In this document: positions 8,631 to 17,284 of the stretch, piece after piece | How the letters are laid out: each line of letters starts with the position of its first letter | Numbering within the stretch: position 1 is the first letter of the stretch | From: Planococcus sp. APC 4015 | GTDB lineage: Bacteria > Actinomycetota > Actinomycetes > Actinomycetales > Microbacteriaceae | Assembly: GCA_030407505.1 (NCBI GenBank) | Contig: JASDDH010000006.1 | Span: forward strand, 1-64,000 | Direction of reading: 5' to 3' | Length of the DNA stretch: 64,000 nucleotides | Position numbers and translations under genes: made by a program | Notes under the pieces: model-generated | What the model saw: the letters and a program-made list of their open reading frames with translations, nothing else | What the model was told of the DNA's origin: nothing | Database searches by the model: none

Positions 8631-9059
8631 ATGCCTCCGGTAGCGGTTCTCACCACTCGCCAGGGGCATTCGTGGAGTCTGTTGACAATGAAACTCATTA
8701 CCGCGTGTCTGCTCCTCCTGGCTCTCGGAGTCGTGGTGGTCGGCGGCCACAGTGACACGACACTTCCTGGCGCGGCCCCAGCAATCTCGGCAGAGAGCGA
8801 CATCGTCGCTCCCCCGCAGGGAAGCGACGCGACGACAGCGCCGAGCGTTGACCAGACCTCCACGATGCTGACCACCGTCTGCGCTTTCCTTCTCGTGTGC
8901 TGCGTCCTCCTGATTTCCGCGGTGTTCTCGTGGCGCCGTATCGCCTCGCCAGCAGTGGCGCTGGCAACGGCACCGCGAGGATCGCCGACGCGAGCGGCTC
9001 ACCCGACGGTCTTCCTCCTTCGCCTTCCTCTCTCTCAGTTGTCGATCAGCCGCACCTGA
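8631..9059 (+). CDS. Small membrane protein with LSISRT tail (DUF6153-like)
   Basis: 142 residues, or 123 from the internal ATG at 8688 that begins MKLITA. Two hydrophobic helices are separated by a Thr/Ser/Pro-rich loop, and the C-terminus ends LSISRT. The protein at 28353-28790 has the same length, the same two-helix plan and the same last six residues, so the two are paralogues. This resembles the actinobacterial DUF6153 group, but I name it cautiously. It lies just before the redox operon. Function unknown. Confidence 0.6.
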   Translation: MPPVAVLTTRQGHSWSLLTMKLITACLLLLALGVVVVGGHSDTTLPGAAPAISAESDIVAPPQGSDATTAPSVDQTSTMLTTVCAFLLVCCVLLISAVFSWRRIASPAVALATAPRGSPTRAAHPTVFLLRLPLSQLSISRT

Positions 9060-9141
9060 CTCGCGCGCGAGCTCGCATGGCCGAGCTCTTGTCGCGCCCC
9101 GACACGGGGATTCAGGTGTGGATCGATTTCTGAGGAGTGTT

Positions 9142-9798
9142 GTGAAGACGTATATGAAGCCGTTGTTGGTGACGGCAACCGTAGTCATTCTGGTGATCAT
9201 CGCCGGGGCCATCTGGTACGCGATGAGTCGGCCAACCCCGCCCGAGGGCGCCCCTGCGGGACCGGCGCAGACGGTGAGAGAGAATTCCCATGTGTTGGAG
9301 ACGGGGCCGGACGGAGCCGTCACCGTGGTGGAATTCCTCGACTTCGAGTGCGAGGCATGTGGTGCGGCGTACCCGTTCGTTGAGGAGCTGCGGGAACAAT
9401 ACGCGGGACAGATCACCTACGTCGTGCGGTACTTCCCATTGCCGGGCCATTTCAACTCGATGAACGCAGCAGTGGCCGCGGAGGCGGCGGGCCGCCAGGA
9501 CAAGTTCGAGGAGATGTATCACGCCTTGTTCCAGTCCCAATCAGAGTGGGGCGAAGCACGCGAGTCGCGCGCCGATCTGTTCCGCTCATTCGCGGAAGAC
9601 ATGGGCCTGGATATGGCTCAGTACGACGAGGACGTCGCCGATCCGACGACCACTGCACGGGTCCAATCCGACTTCGCCGAGGGCGAGGCGTTGGGGGTGT
9701 CGAGCACACCGACCTTCTTCATCAACGACCGTCAGCTCACCGACCTGCAGAGCTGGTCGGACGTGACCGACGCCATCGACGCGGAAATCCCGCAGTGA
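9142..9798 (+). CDS. DsbA-like membrane-anchored thiol-disulfide oxidase
   Basis: About 218 residues. An N-terminal signal anchor (residues 5-28) precedes a DsbA/thioredoxin-4 domain on the outside of the membrane. The active site is Cys70-Glu-Ala-Cys73 (FECEACGAAYP), with the cis-Pro loop SSTPTFF. I chose GTG 9142 because GAGGAG lies just before it; GTG 9118 is also in frame. The product likely introduces or shuffles disulfides in exported proteins, complementing the TlpA/CcdA reducing branch in the same operon. The stop overlaps the next start by 4 bases. Confidence 0.88.
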   Translation: MKTYMKPLLVTATVVILVIIAGAIWYAMSRPTPPEGAPAGPAQTVRENSHVLETGPDGAVTVVEFLDFECEACGAAYPFVEELREQYAGQITYVVRYFPLPGHFNSMNAAVAAEAAGRQDKFEEMYHALFQSQSEWGEARESRADLFRSFAEDMGLDMAQYDEDVADPTTTARVQSDFAEGEALGVSSTPTFFINDRQLTDLQSWSDVTDAIDAEIPQ

Positions 9799-10769
9799 GT
9801 ACCACCGTCGACGGGCTGTCCCGACGACGGGCGATCGTGGTCGGCGCGGGCCACTCCGGCCTCGCGGTCGCTGCGGAGCTCATTGCGCGAGGACTACGAC
9901 CACAGACCGACTTCGCCGTGGTGGACGCCGCCTCCGACGGGCAAAGGTCTTGGAGTCACCGGTGGCACTCGTTGCGATTGCGGACGACAGCACGCGATTC
10001 CGCCCTACCCGGGTTGCCGTTCCCCGGTGATCAACGACGGCATCCGCGCGCCGATGAGATGGCGGCCTACCTACACGAGTACGCCGACCATTTGACGGTG
10101 CGACCCATCTGGAGTGTCACAGTGACAGCGGTGCGGCGTCCGGGAGTGGGCACCACGCTGGAGCTGGAGACGACCGTGGGCGCCATCCAGACCCGGAACG
10201 TTGTGGCGGCCACGGGTGGATATGTGGTTCCACGTCGACCCGATTGGGCGTTCGATCTGCAGGTGCCTGGCGTGGTCCTTCACAGCCACGAGTACGCCTA
10301 CCCTCGCCAGGTGCCGCCGGGCCGGGTGGTCGTGGTGGGTGGTGGCGACGCAGCCGTCGAAGTCGCGACCGAACTGGCGGCGTCACACGAGGTCGTCGTG
10401 TCCACGCGCAATACCGGCATGCAGCGGGCGCTGCTCGGTTTCCGGCGCGTCCTTGGGGAGAGCGGCCAGACGCTGCCGGAGGGATCGATCACGGTCGCCT
10501 CCGGCGTGGTGAGCGCGTCGGGCCGAACTCTGCTTCTCGAAGACGGGACTCAGTTGACCGCGGATTCGGTGATCCTCGCGACCGGCTACTTCCCGGGAGA
10601 TTGCTGGCTGCCGGACACCGTCACTCCGCGTCCCCGCAACGCGGAAACAGATATGCCGGGCTTGTTCGTGGTCGGTATCCCCGGGTACGGCGACCGGCAC
10701 CAGGGACGGATCACCACAGTTCCTCGGATCGCGCGTCGCGTCGCACGCCGGATTGTGGAACGCCCGTGA
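9795..10769 (+). CDS. FAD-dependent oxidoreductase (CzcO/flavin monooxygenase-like)
   Basis: 324 residues beginning at GTG 9795, which shares GTGA with the previous stop. Two Rossmann nucleotide-binding motifs are visible: GAGHSG near residue 18 (FAD) and GGGDAAVE near 180 (NAD(P)H). A late ATGYFPGD motif is typical of the CzcO / thioredoxin-reductase-like group. CzcO-type flavoproteins are often encoded beside CDF metal exporters, as here. The reaction is not known; roles in thiol or metal-linked redox are inference. Confidence 0.85.
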   Translation: MSTTVDGLSRRRAIVVGAGHSGLAVAAELIARGLRPQTDFAVVDAASDGQRSWSHRWHSLRLRTTARDSALPGLPFPGDQRRHPRADEMAAYLHEYADHLTVRPIWSVTVTAVRRPGVGTTLELETTVGAIQTRNVVAATGGYVVPRRPDWAFDLQVPGVVLHSHEYAYPRQVPPGRVVVVGGGDAAVEVATELAASHEVVVSTRNTGMQRALLGFRRVLGESGQTLPEGSITVASGVVSASGRTLLLEDGTQLTADSVILATGYFPGDCWLPDTVTPRPRNAETDMPGLFVVGIPGYGDRHQGRITTVPRIARRVARRIVERP

Positions 10770-10802
10770 CCACCGCCGGCAGTCATCGAGAGGATCCCCA
10801 CC

Positions 10803-11711
10803 GTGGGTGAAGAACATAGCCACTCGGCAGCGACCACCCCCCGGAGTCGTTTGCTGATCGCGTTCTCGATCACCGCATCGGTGTTCGTGATCGAAGTCTT
10901 CGGCGCGATCATCACCGGCAGCCTCGCCCTGCTCGTGGATGCCGCGCACATGCTGACCGACGTGATCGGATTGGCGATGGCGGTTACGGCAGCGCACCTG
11001 ATGGACCGGCCGCCGTCTGACCGGTATACGTTCGGGCTCCGGCGTGCGGAAGTGCTCGCCGCCCTCGCTCAAGCCGCCTTGCTGCTCGGTGTAGGGATCT
11101 TCGCGCTTGTTGAGGGCATCCGGCGTCTGTTCGAACCGCCCGAGATCGCGTCGGGGAGCTTGTTACTCTTCGGCATCGTCGGCCTCGTCGCGAACATCGC
11201 GTCCCTGCTGGTACTGATGAGCGGTCGCACACGCAACCTGAACATGCGGGCCGCATTCCTCGAGGTCCTCAATGACGCACTCGGCTCCGTGGGCGTCATC
11301 GTCAGCGCCATCCTGATCGCCACTCTCGGCTGGTACCAGGCAGACGCTGTCGCCGGCATCCTGATCGCTCTGCTGATCATCCCGCGCACCTTCATCCTGC
11401 TCCGCGCATCCGGCAGTGTCCTGCTCGAATCCACCCCTCCCGGCCTTGACCTGGCGGAGGTGCGCCGACACATCCTCGAGCTCCCGCAGGTGGTCGCCGT
11501 GCACGACCTGCACGCCTCCCAAATCTCCACAGACCTCCCCACTCTGAGCGCGCACGTCGTCGTGGACGACACCCTCACCCCCGAACAGTCCGCCCGGCTC
11601 CTGAAAGAGCTCCAGGAATGTGTCTCAGAACACTTTCCGGTGAGCATCGAGCACGCCACGTTCCAGATCGAACCGCAATCCCATCCCGGAGAACACACAA
11701 CCCATGCTTAG
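10803..11711 (+). CDS. czcD: CDF-family zinc/cobalt exporter (CzcD-like)
   Basis: 302 residues, six transmembrane helices plus a C-terminal cytoplasmic ferredoxin-like domain (about 210-285). Zinc-site residues of TM2 (DAAHMLTD) and TM5 (LNDALGS) are intact. These antiporters expel Zn2+, Co2+ or Cd2+ from the cytoplasm. The start is GTG 10803 with GAGAGG about 14 bases upstream. The final 8 bases overlap copC. Confidence 0.92.
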   Translation: MGEEHSHSAATTPRSRLLIAFSITASVFVIEVFGAIITGSLALLVDAAHMLTDVIGLAMAVTAAHLMDRPPSDRYTFGLRRAEVLAALAQAALLLGVGIFALVEGIRRLFEPPEIASGSLLLFGIVGLVANIASLLVLMSGRTRNLNMRAAFLEVLNDALGSVGVIVSAILIATLGWYQADAVAGILIALLIIPRTFILLRASGSVLLESTPPGLDLAEVRRHILELPQVVAVHDLHASQISTDLPTLSAHVVVDDTLTPEQSARLLKELQECVSEHFPVSIEHATFQIEPQSHPGEHTTHA

Positions 11712-12378
11712 CCCACACCGCTCACTCATCACCGCCCTGGCAACCCTCGTCCTCGCAGCGGGTCTGACTCTGGCTGTGGCGACCCCCGCTCAAGCTCATG
11801 ACGAACTGGTCTCCTCCTCTCCGGCAGCGAACTCCACCATCACCGACTCACCGGCGGAAGTCACCTTGACCTTCAGCGGCGAACTCATCGCGGGAATGCA
11901 ATCCGCTGCCGTCGAGGTGATCGCCCCGGATGGGCAGAACATCGCCACCGATGCGCCGTCGGAGGATGGCACGTCCATCACCCAGCGCCTCACCCCGGAC
12001 CCGCCGGCGGGAACGTTCACGGTCCGGTGGAAAGTCGTCTCCGGTGACGGCCACCCGATCAGCGGCGAATACACCTACACGATCGAACCGATCGCCGTCA
12101 CGAGCAGTCCCACCGCCACACCGAGCACGGCTCAGCAGACTCCCGTACCGTCACCGAACTCTACCGAAACGTCTGCTGGCAGCGGATACGGGGGCGAGAC
12201 CTCGGGAGGCGGCGCCGCCTTCCCGATCATCGCAGCTGCTGGTGGCGCGATCATCCTCGGGGGCGTCGTTGTCGCGGTGTTGATGGTCGGCCGTGAACGT
12301 CGACGTCGTGACCGTGCCGACGCCGCGCGGGCAGCCCACGACACGACCGCTGGAAAGGAGTCGACGGATGAGTCGTGA
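11704..12378 (+). CDS. copC: CopC-domain copper-binding surface protein
   Basis: 224 residues. A Sec signal peptide ends at PAQA, leaving His as the first mature residue (HDEL), the known Cu(II) ligand of CopC. The single CopC Ig-like domain covers 32-125 and includes the DGHPISG motif with a second His ligand. A Thr/Pro/Ser-rich spacer and a C-terminal transmembrane anchor (about 172-198) follow. It should bind copper outside the membrane. No CopD partner is fused or adjacent; the next genes are lspA and cytochrome assembly genes. Confidence 0.9.
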   Translation: MLSPHRSLITALATLVLAAGLTLAVATPAQAHDELVSSSPAANSTITDSPAEVTLTFSGELIAGMQSAAVEVIAPDGQNIATDAPSEDGTSITQRLTPDPPAGTFTVRWKVVSGDGHPISGEYTYTIEPIAVTSSPTATPSTAQQTPVPSPNSTETSAGSGYGGETSGGGAAFPIIAAAGGAIILGGVVVAVLMVGRERRRRDRADAARAAHDTTAGKESTDES

Positions 12379-12898
12379 CCAGGCACGCAGGTTCGCTCTC
12401 GCCTGCGTCGCAGCAGCAGTGGTGGTGGTGGTCGACCAGGCCAGCAAGGCGGCCGCATTGTCCGCGCTGAGCGAGCAGGAGCGGATTCCGCTGCTGGGTG
12501 ATCTGCTCGGTCTGCAACTGGCTTTCAACCCCGGGGCACTCCTCTCCCTGGGCGCCGGGGCGACATGGCTGCTCACCCTGCTGGGAGTGGCGATGACGGC
12601 TGTGCTCGTCGTCGCCACGACTCGCGCCCGCACCACCGGCTGGGCGGTCGGGATTGGGCTGATTCTCGGCGGCGCCCTGGGCAACCTCATCGACCGGCTT
12701 TTCGCGCCACCCGCGTTCGGCCGCGGCCACGTAACCGATTTCCTCGCCTATGGCAACTGGTTCATCGGGAACCTGGCCGACGTAGCTCTCGGTGCCGGCG
12801 CGATCGTCCTAGCCGGAAGCCTATGGCACCGTCACCGCCGCGCGACGGCAACAGCTGAACACCCGGTCGCGGGGACCACCTTGGAGGCGGGCCGGTGA
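12368..12898 (+). CDS. lspA: Prolipoprotein signal peptidase II
   Basis: 176-residue, four-helix aspartic protease that removes signal peptides from diacylated prolipoproteins. The catalytic Asp pair is present: Asp109 (GNLIDR) and Asp138 (GNLADV). The start ATG 12368 has GGAAAGGAG upstream and overlaps the copC stop. With lnt in the same operon, and a TlpA-like lipoprotein two genes downstream, this provides a private lipoprotein maturation route. Housekeeping lspA would be elsewhere on the chromosome. Confidence 0.93.
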   Translation: MSRDQARRFALACVAAAVVVVVDQASKAAALSALSEQERIPLLGDLLGLQLAFNPGALLSLGAGATWLLTLLGVAMTAVLVVATTRARTTGWAVGIGLILGGALGNLIDRLFAPPAFGRGHVTDFLAYGNWFIGNLADVALGAGAIVLAGSLWHRHRRATATAEHPVAGTTLEAGR

Positions 12899-13230
12899 TG
12901 GCGGAACAACGGATTCCCTCGACGTATCAGCGCAACGCGTTCGCGCCGAGCCTGCTCGCCGCGGCGGCCTTGTTCGTTGCTCCCGCCCTCGTGGGCAATG
13001 ACTGGTTCCTCGCGGTGCTTTTTCTCACCGCCATCCTGGGTGTGATTGTGGCGTGGTTTGCGGTGCAGGCGCGGCAGTGGTGGTGGGTGCCCGTGTTCGC
13101 GGTGATCGTGGTGGTCTGGAATCCGGTCTTGCCGTTCCCGTTCGCGGGACCGGTGTGGACGGCCGCGCAACCGGCCGTAGCGGTGGTGTTCCTTGTCGCC
13201 GGTTCGCTGATCAAGGTGCGGCGGCCGTGA
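12895..13230 (+). CDS. Small four-helix membrane protein
   Basis: 111 residues with about four hydrophobic helices and short loops. There are no Cys or His clusters. The start is GTG 12895 (or the adjacent ATG 12898), overlapping the lspA stop; the end overlaps the next start, so it is translationally coupled on both sides. It resembles DUF6804-type small membrane proteins, but I am not certain of that assignment. Its conserved place between lspA and tlpA hints at a helper role in the maturation module. Confidence 0.65.
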   Translation: MMAEQRIPSTYQRNAFAPSLLAAAALFVAPALVGNDWFLAVLFLTAILGVIVAWFAVQARQWWWVPVFAVIVVVWNPVLPFPFAGPVWTAAQPAVAVVFLVAGSLIKVRRP

Positions 13231-13835
13231 CCACCCACGGCGGTCGGACTCGGGGTGCCATTGCTCTACTGCTCGCGGCCGTGTTTCTGGCGGGGTGCGC
13301 GGCGGATGACTCCCTGGCGCAGCAGTATCGTGACGGCACCGAGAAGGGCTACATCTCCGGTGATTTCCGGGTCGTGGAGATTCCGGAGCCGGAACGGGGT
13401 GACCCGGTCGTGTTCGAGGGTGTCACCGAGACCGGTGACACGGTGACCAGCGACGACTACCGGGGTGGAGTGCTGGTGGTGAACTTCTGGTACGCCGCGT
13501 GCGGGCCGTGTATCGTCGAGGCGCCACTGCTGGAAGAGGTGTGGCAGGACTACCAGGATCAGGGTGTCGGGTTCCTCGGGGTGAACACCTACGACCAGCC
13601 CGCCACCGCGCTCTCTTTCGCCCGCGACAACAACGTCACCTACCCGAGCGTGATCGACGTGAACGACGGGCAGGTCAAACTCGCCTTCGCGCAGCTCACT
13701 CCCATCCAAGCGACCCCCACCACCCTCGTCATCGACCGTGAGGGGAGAGTCGCCGCCCGGATCATCGGGCAACTGGCCACCGCATCCATCCTTTCCACAC
13801 TCGTCGCCGATACTCTCACGGAAGAGACCCCGTGA
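13227..13835 (+). CDS. TlpA/ResA-like thioredoxin lipoprotein
   Basis: 202 residues from GTG 13227. The lipobox LAGC puts lipidation at Cys24. A thioredoxin fold of the TlpA/ResA class follows, with active site Cys92-Gly-Pro-Cys95 (YAACGPC) and the cis-Pro region TPTTL. In system II cytochrome c maturation such proteins reduce apocytochrome CxxCH thiols using electrons from CcdA, the next gene. It is a probable substrate of the LspA encoded just upstream. Confidence 0.92.
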   Translation: MTTHGGRTRGAIALLLAAVFLAGCAADDSLAQQYRDGTEKGYISGDFRVVEIPEPERGDPVVFEGVTETGDTVTSDDYRGGVLVVNFWYAACGPCIVEAPLLEEVWQDYQDQGVGFLGVNTYDQPATALSFARDNNVTYPSVIDVNDGQVKLAFAQLTPIQATPTTLVIDREGRVAARIIGQLATASILSTLVADTLTEETP

Positions 13836-14599
13836 ACCCGGGGGCGGCAATCGTCGACGGTGCCCTGTGGGTGGCTGTCCCGGTCGCGGTGCTCGCCGGG
13901 CTGGTGTCGTTCCTGTCCCCGTGTGTGCTGCCGCTCGTGCCCGGCTACCTCGGCTACCTCGGCAGCACCACCACCGACACCCGAACAGTCGCAAACGGGT
14001 CAGGAACGACGGTACGGGCAGAGCGTGCGCGGCTCCTGCTGGGGGTGGCCCTGTTCATCGCCGGGTTCACCGTGGTGTTCGTGGCCGTCACCATCCTTGG
14101 GGGCACCTTCGGATACCTGCTGCTGCAGTACGCGAACATCCTCACCCGGGTGTTCGGGGTCGTCATCATCGTTCTCGGGCTGGTGTTCCTCGGCCTGTTC
14201 GGGGTCGCCCAACGCACCCTCCGCCCCCGCATCCGAGGTCGCGCCGGGTTGATCGGCGCCCCCTTGCTGGGCTTCGCCCTCGGCGTCGGTTGGACGCCCT
14301 GCATCGGTCCCACTCTCGCTGCGATCATCTCGATGTCCTGGAACCTGGGCGACCCTATACGCGCAGGCCTGCTCGGCCTGGCCTACTCCCTCGGCCTGGG
14401 AATTCCGTTCCTGATCCTCGCTGCCGGCTGGGGATGGGCGTCGCGGTCTGTGACCTTCCTGCGCCGCCACATCCGCGCGTTGAACATCATCGGTGGAGTC
14501 ATGCTCATCCTCCTCGGGCTGCTGATGGTCACCGGACTGTGGACGGCGCTGATGTCGGCACTCCAACAGGTGGTGATCAATGTCCCCCTTCCGCTCTGA
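13832..14599 (+). CDS. ccdA: Cytochrome c biogenesis transmembrane thiol protein CcdA
   Basis: 255 residues, six transmembrane helices. Redox Cys31 (LSPCVLPLVPGY) and Cys157 (GWTPCIGPT) are in the two pseudo-repeat helices, as in CcdA/DsbD-beta. It passes electrons from cytoplasmic thioredoxin to the TlpA-like lipoprotein. GTG 13832 overlaps the tlpA stop, and its own end overlaps the resB start by 20 bases. Confidence 0.93.
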   Translation: MNPGAAIVDGALWVAVPVAVLAGLVSFLSPCVLPLVPGYLGYLGSTTTDTRTVANGSGTTVRAERARLLLGVALFIAGFTVVFVAVTILGGTFGYLLLQYANILTRVFGVVIIVLGLVFLGLFGVAQRTLRPRIRGRAGLIGAPLLGFALGVGWTPCIGPTLAAIISMSWNLGDPIRAGLLGLAYSLGLGIPFLILAAGWGWASRSVTFLRRHIRALNIIGGVMLILLGLLMVTGLWTALMSALQQVVINVPLPL

Positions 14600-16346
14600 C
14601 ACAGACACGACGAACAAGGCTGTCGACCCGCTCCGACCTCGCGACCACGCCGACAGCGCCGACGGCGACAATTTCGCAGACATGACCTCGCCGGTGCTCG
14701 GCATAGTGGGCTGGACGAGGTGGGCATGGCGGCAGCTGACCAGCATGCGCACTGCCCTGGTGCTGCTGCTGTTCCTTGCGATCGGCGCCGTGCCGGGGTC
14801 GCTGTTCCCTCAACGCACCGCCGACCCCAACGGCGTCATCCAATGGGAACGCGACAACCCGGACATGTTTCCCGTCGCCGACGCGATCGGCCTGTTCGAC
14901 GTGTACCAGTCACCCTGGTTCTCGGCGATCTATCTGCTGCTGTTCACCTCCCTCATCGGCTGCGTCATCCCCCGCGCGAAGCACCACTACAAGGCCCTTC
15001 GATCGCAGCCGCCCCGCACCCCCGCTCGACTCTCCCGGCTGCCCGCCCATCAGGAGGTCACCGTCTCGGCAGGGACGACGACCCCGGATGCAGCGGAAGA
15101 AGCCATTGAGCTTGCGGAGCGGCAACTGCGCCGCGGCGGCTACCGTGTGCAGCGGTACGACGGCCGCGGATGGGTATCTGTCTCGGCGGAGCGCGGTTAC
15201 TTGCGCGAAACCGGGAACCTGGTCTTCCACATCGCTCTGATCGGGGTGTTGGTCTCCGTCGGGATCGGCGGCGGGTTCGCGTACACCGGACAGCGGGTCG
15301 TAGTGGAGGGGACCACGTTCGTCAACGCGCTCAGCGACTACTCCTCCTTCAACCCCGGCCGGTTCATCGACGGGACCGGCCTCGCCCCGTACTCGATGAC
15401 CCTCGACGAGTTCGAGGTCACCTATCAGCTGCCCGGTACCCCCGGCGCGGGGCAAGCGGGTGACTTCTCCGCCAACGTGACTGTCCGCCAACCCGGACAG
15501 GACGACCGCAGCGAAAGTGTGATCGTCAACCATCCGATCACCGTCGCCGGCGACCGGATCTACTTGCTCGGAAACGGCTACGCGCCCACCCTCACGATCC
15601 GGAACCCGGACGGGGACGTCGTATACAGCGAATCGCAGCCGTTCCTGCCGCAGGACTCATTCATGACCTCCCTGGGAGTCATCAAAATCCCGGACGGCAT
15701 GCCTGAGCAGCTCGGCCTGGTCGGATTCTTCTACCCCACCCAAGGCACGCTCCCGTCCGGCGCCTTCACGTCGGTGTACCCAGATGCGATCAACCCGGTT
15801 CTCACTCTCAACGTGTTCAGCGGTGACCTCGGGATCGATGACGGCACCCCCCGGTCCGTCTACACCCTCGACGTCGAGGGGCTCACCCAGCACACCGGCG
15901 CCGACACCGGTGCCGACTCGCTCGAGCTCACCCCCGGCACGACCGCTGACCTTCCCAACGGGTGGGGGACGATCACCTGGGAAGACGACACCGCGGTGGT
16001 TGGCGAACCGGTGAAACGGTTCGCGTCGCTTCAGATCCAAAACGACCCCTCCGGCACCTGGGTGCTCGCCTTCGCCAGCCTGGCCACCGTGGGGCTGATT
16101 GCCGGGATGTTCGTACCCCGCCGCCGCGTGTGGATCAAAGCACACACCACCCAAGGGGGCGTCCGCATCGAGTACGCCGGACTCGCGCGCGGCGAAGACC
16201 CAACCCTCCACAAGGCGGTCAGCGACATCGCGAATGACCACGCCGCCGCACTGAAAAGCACCAGGACCGCGCAGGGAAACGCCGCCGGGAGGGGTTCTTC
16301 GGCGAACTCTTCGACCTCTGATCACCTGACCGAGATGACACCGTGA
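14580..16346 (+). CDS. resB: ResB-family cytochrome c biogenesis protein
   Basis: 588 residues. A hydrophilic N-terminal lead (1-45) precedes three N-terminal helices, a long extracytoplasmic domain (about 240-480) and a last helix near 500, matching ResB/Ccs1. ResB and CcsB form the heme handling and attachment complex that joins heme to apocytochrome CxxCH motifs outside the membrane. The gene is full length. It overlaps ccdA by 20 bases and the following gene by 4. Confidence 0.93.
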   Translation: MSPFRSDTDTTNKAVDPLRPRDHADSADGDNFADMTSPVLGIVGWTRWAWRQLTSMRTALVLLLFLAIGAVPGSLFPQRTADPNGVIQWERDNPDMFPVADAIGLFDVYQSPWFSAIYLLLFTSLIGCVIPRAKHHYKALRSQPPRTPARLSRLPAHQEVTVSAGTTTPDAAEEAIELAERQLRRGGYRVQRYDGRGWVSVSAERGYLRETGNLVFHIALIGVLVSVGIGGGFAYTGQRVVVEGTTFVNALSDYSSFNPGRFIDGTGLAPYSMTLDEFEVTYQLPGTPGAGQAGDFSANVTVRQPGQDDRSESVIVNHPITVAGDRIYLLGNGYAPTLTIRNPDGDVVYSESQPFLPQDSFMTSLGVIKIPDGMPEQLGLVGFFYPTQGTLPSGAFTSVYPDAINPVLTLNVFSGDLGIDDGTPRSVYTLDVEGLTQHTGADTGADSLELTPGTTADLPNGWGTITWEDDTAVVGEPVKRFASLQIQNDPSGTWVLAFASLATVGLIAGMFVPRRRVWIKAHTTQGGVRIEYAGLARGEDPTLHKAVSDIANDHAAALKSTRTAQGNAAGRGSSANSSTSDHLTEMTP

Positions 16347-17281
16347 ACGACTGGATGCCCGAGGCACCGCCGACGCTGCTCGGCTACCTCAGCCCTGTGC
16401 CGCTGCCGCTGCCGCTGTTGCCCCTGCTGGCCGGCGTACTCGCCGTCGCCTACCTCGCTGGCGCGGCCCGGCTCTGGTCGCTGGGGCGTCTGTGGCCGGT
16501 CTGGCGCACGGTCAGCTTCGTGCTCGGCTGCATCGCCCTCGCCGCGGTCACCGGCCTCGGAGTCGAGGGATACGGGTACGCCCTGTTCTCGGTATTCATG
16601 TTCCAGCAGCTCACCCTGATGATGGCAATCCCGCCGCTGCTGGTCCTCGGGTCTCCCGGCACCTTGCTGCTGCGCGCCACCCCCCACCACGGCGCCGGCG
16701 TTCTGATCCTCCGTACGGCACATGCGGGGCTGCGCAACCGCACCGCCCGGTGGCTGCTCAGCCCGTGGCTGGCGGTCCCGTTGTACCTGGCCGCGTTCTA
16801 CGGTCTCTACCTGGCGGACTTCGCCGACCCGATCCTGGCCACCGTCACAGGCCACACTCTCCTCGAGGTCGGGTTCCTGGTCACCGGGATGCTCTTCACT
16901 ATCCCGATTCTGTCCTCAGACCCGCTCCCGGTGCGGATGAGCCACGGCGGACGCGCTCTGGATGTGTTTGCGGAAGCCGCCCTGCACGCGTTCTTCGGCG
17001 TGTTCCTGATGATGGCCACCAGCACCCTCGTGGAGGGTTTCGCCGGGCCGACGAGCGCGCTGGGAATCGACCCGATCGAAGATCAACGGCTCGCAGGCGG
17101 ACTCGCGTGGTCCTACGGCGAAGCTCCCACCCTGCTGATGCTCATCTACGTGATGCACCGCTGGTTCCGCGAGGACACCACCCAGGCCGTCGCCGCCGAC
17201 CGTCGCAAGGATGCGTACGGCGACCCCGATCTCGACGCTTACAACGACTACCTCACCCGACTGCATCAGAAAGACACCTGA
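16343..17281 (+). CDS. CtaG/caa3-type cytochrome oxidase assembly-related membrane protein
   Basis: 312 residues from GTG 16343 with about seven transmembrane helices and several conserved His (GHTLLEV, MSHGGR, AALHAFFG). This matches the cytochrome c oxidase caa3 assembly factor family (CtaG_Cox11-unrelated, PF09678-like). Members assist CuA/CuB centre assembly or sit in CopD-like copper proteins. Its place between resB and lnt links copper delivery with cytochrome maturation. The biochemical function of this family is not firmly established. Confidence 0.85.
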   Translation: MNDWMPEAPPTLLGYLSPVPLPLPLLPLLAGVLAVAYLAGAARLWSLGRLWPVWRTVSFVLGCIALAAVTGLGVEGYGYALFSVFMFQQLTLMMAIPPLLVLGSPGTLLLRATPHHGAGVLILRTAHAGLRNRTARWLLSPWLAVPLYLAAFYGLYLADFADPILATVTGHTLLEVGFLVTGMLFTIPILSSDPLPVRMSHGGRALDVFAEAALHAFFGVFLMMATSTLVEGFAGPTSALGIDPIEDQRLAGGLAWSYGEAPTLLMLIYVMHRWFREDTTQAVAADRRKDAYGDPDLDAYNDYLTRLHQKDT

Positions 17282-17284
17282 CTG

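Noticed and set aside
8897-9133. Frame ending ELLSRPDTGIQVWIDF before the DsbA gene
   Set aside because: Overlaps the end of the LSISRT gene in another frame; no start signal. Its ending is protein-like but unsupported.
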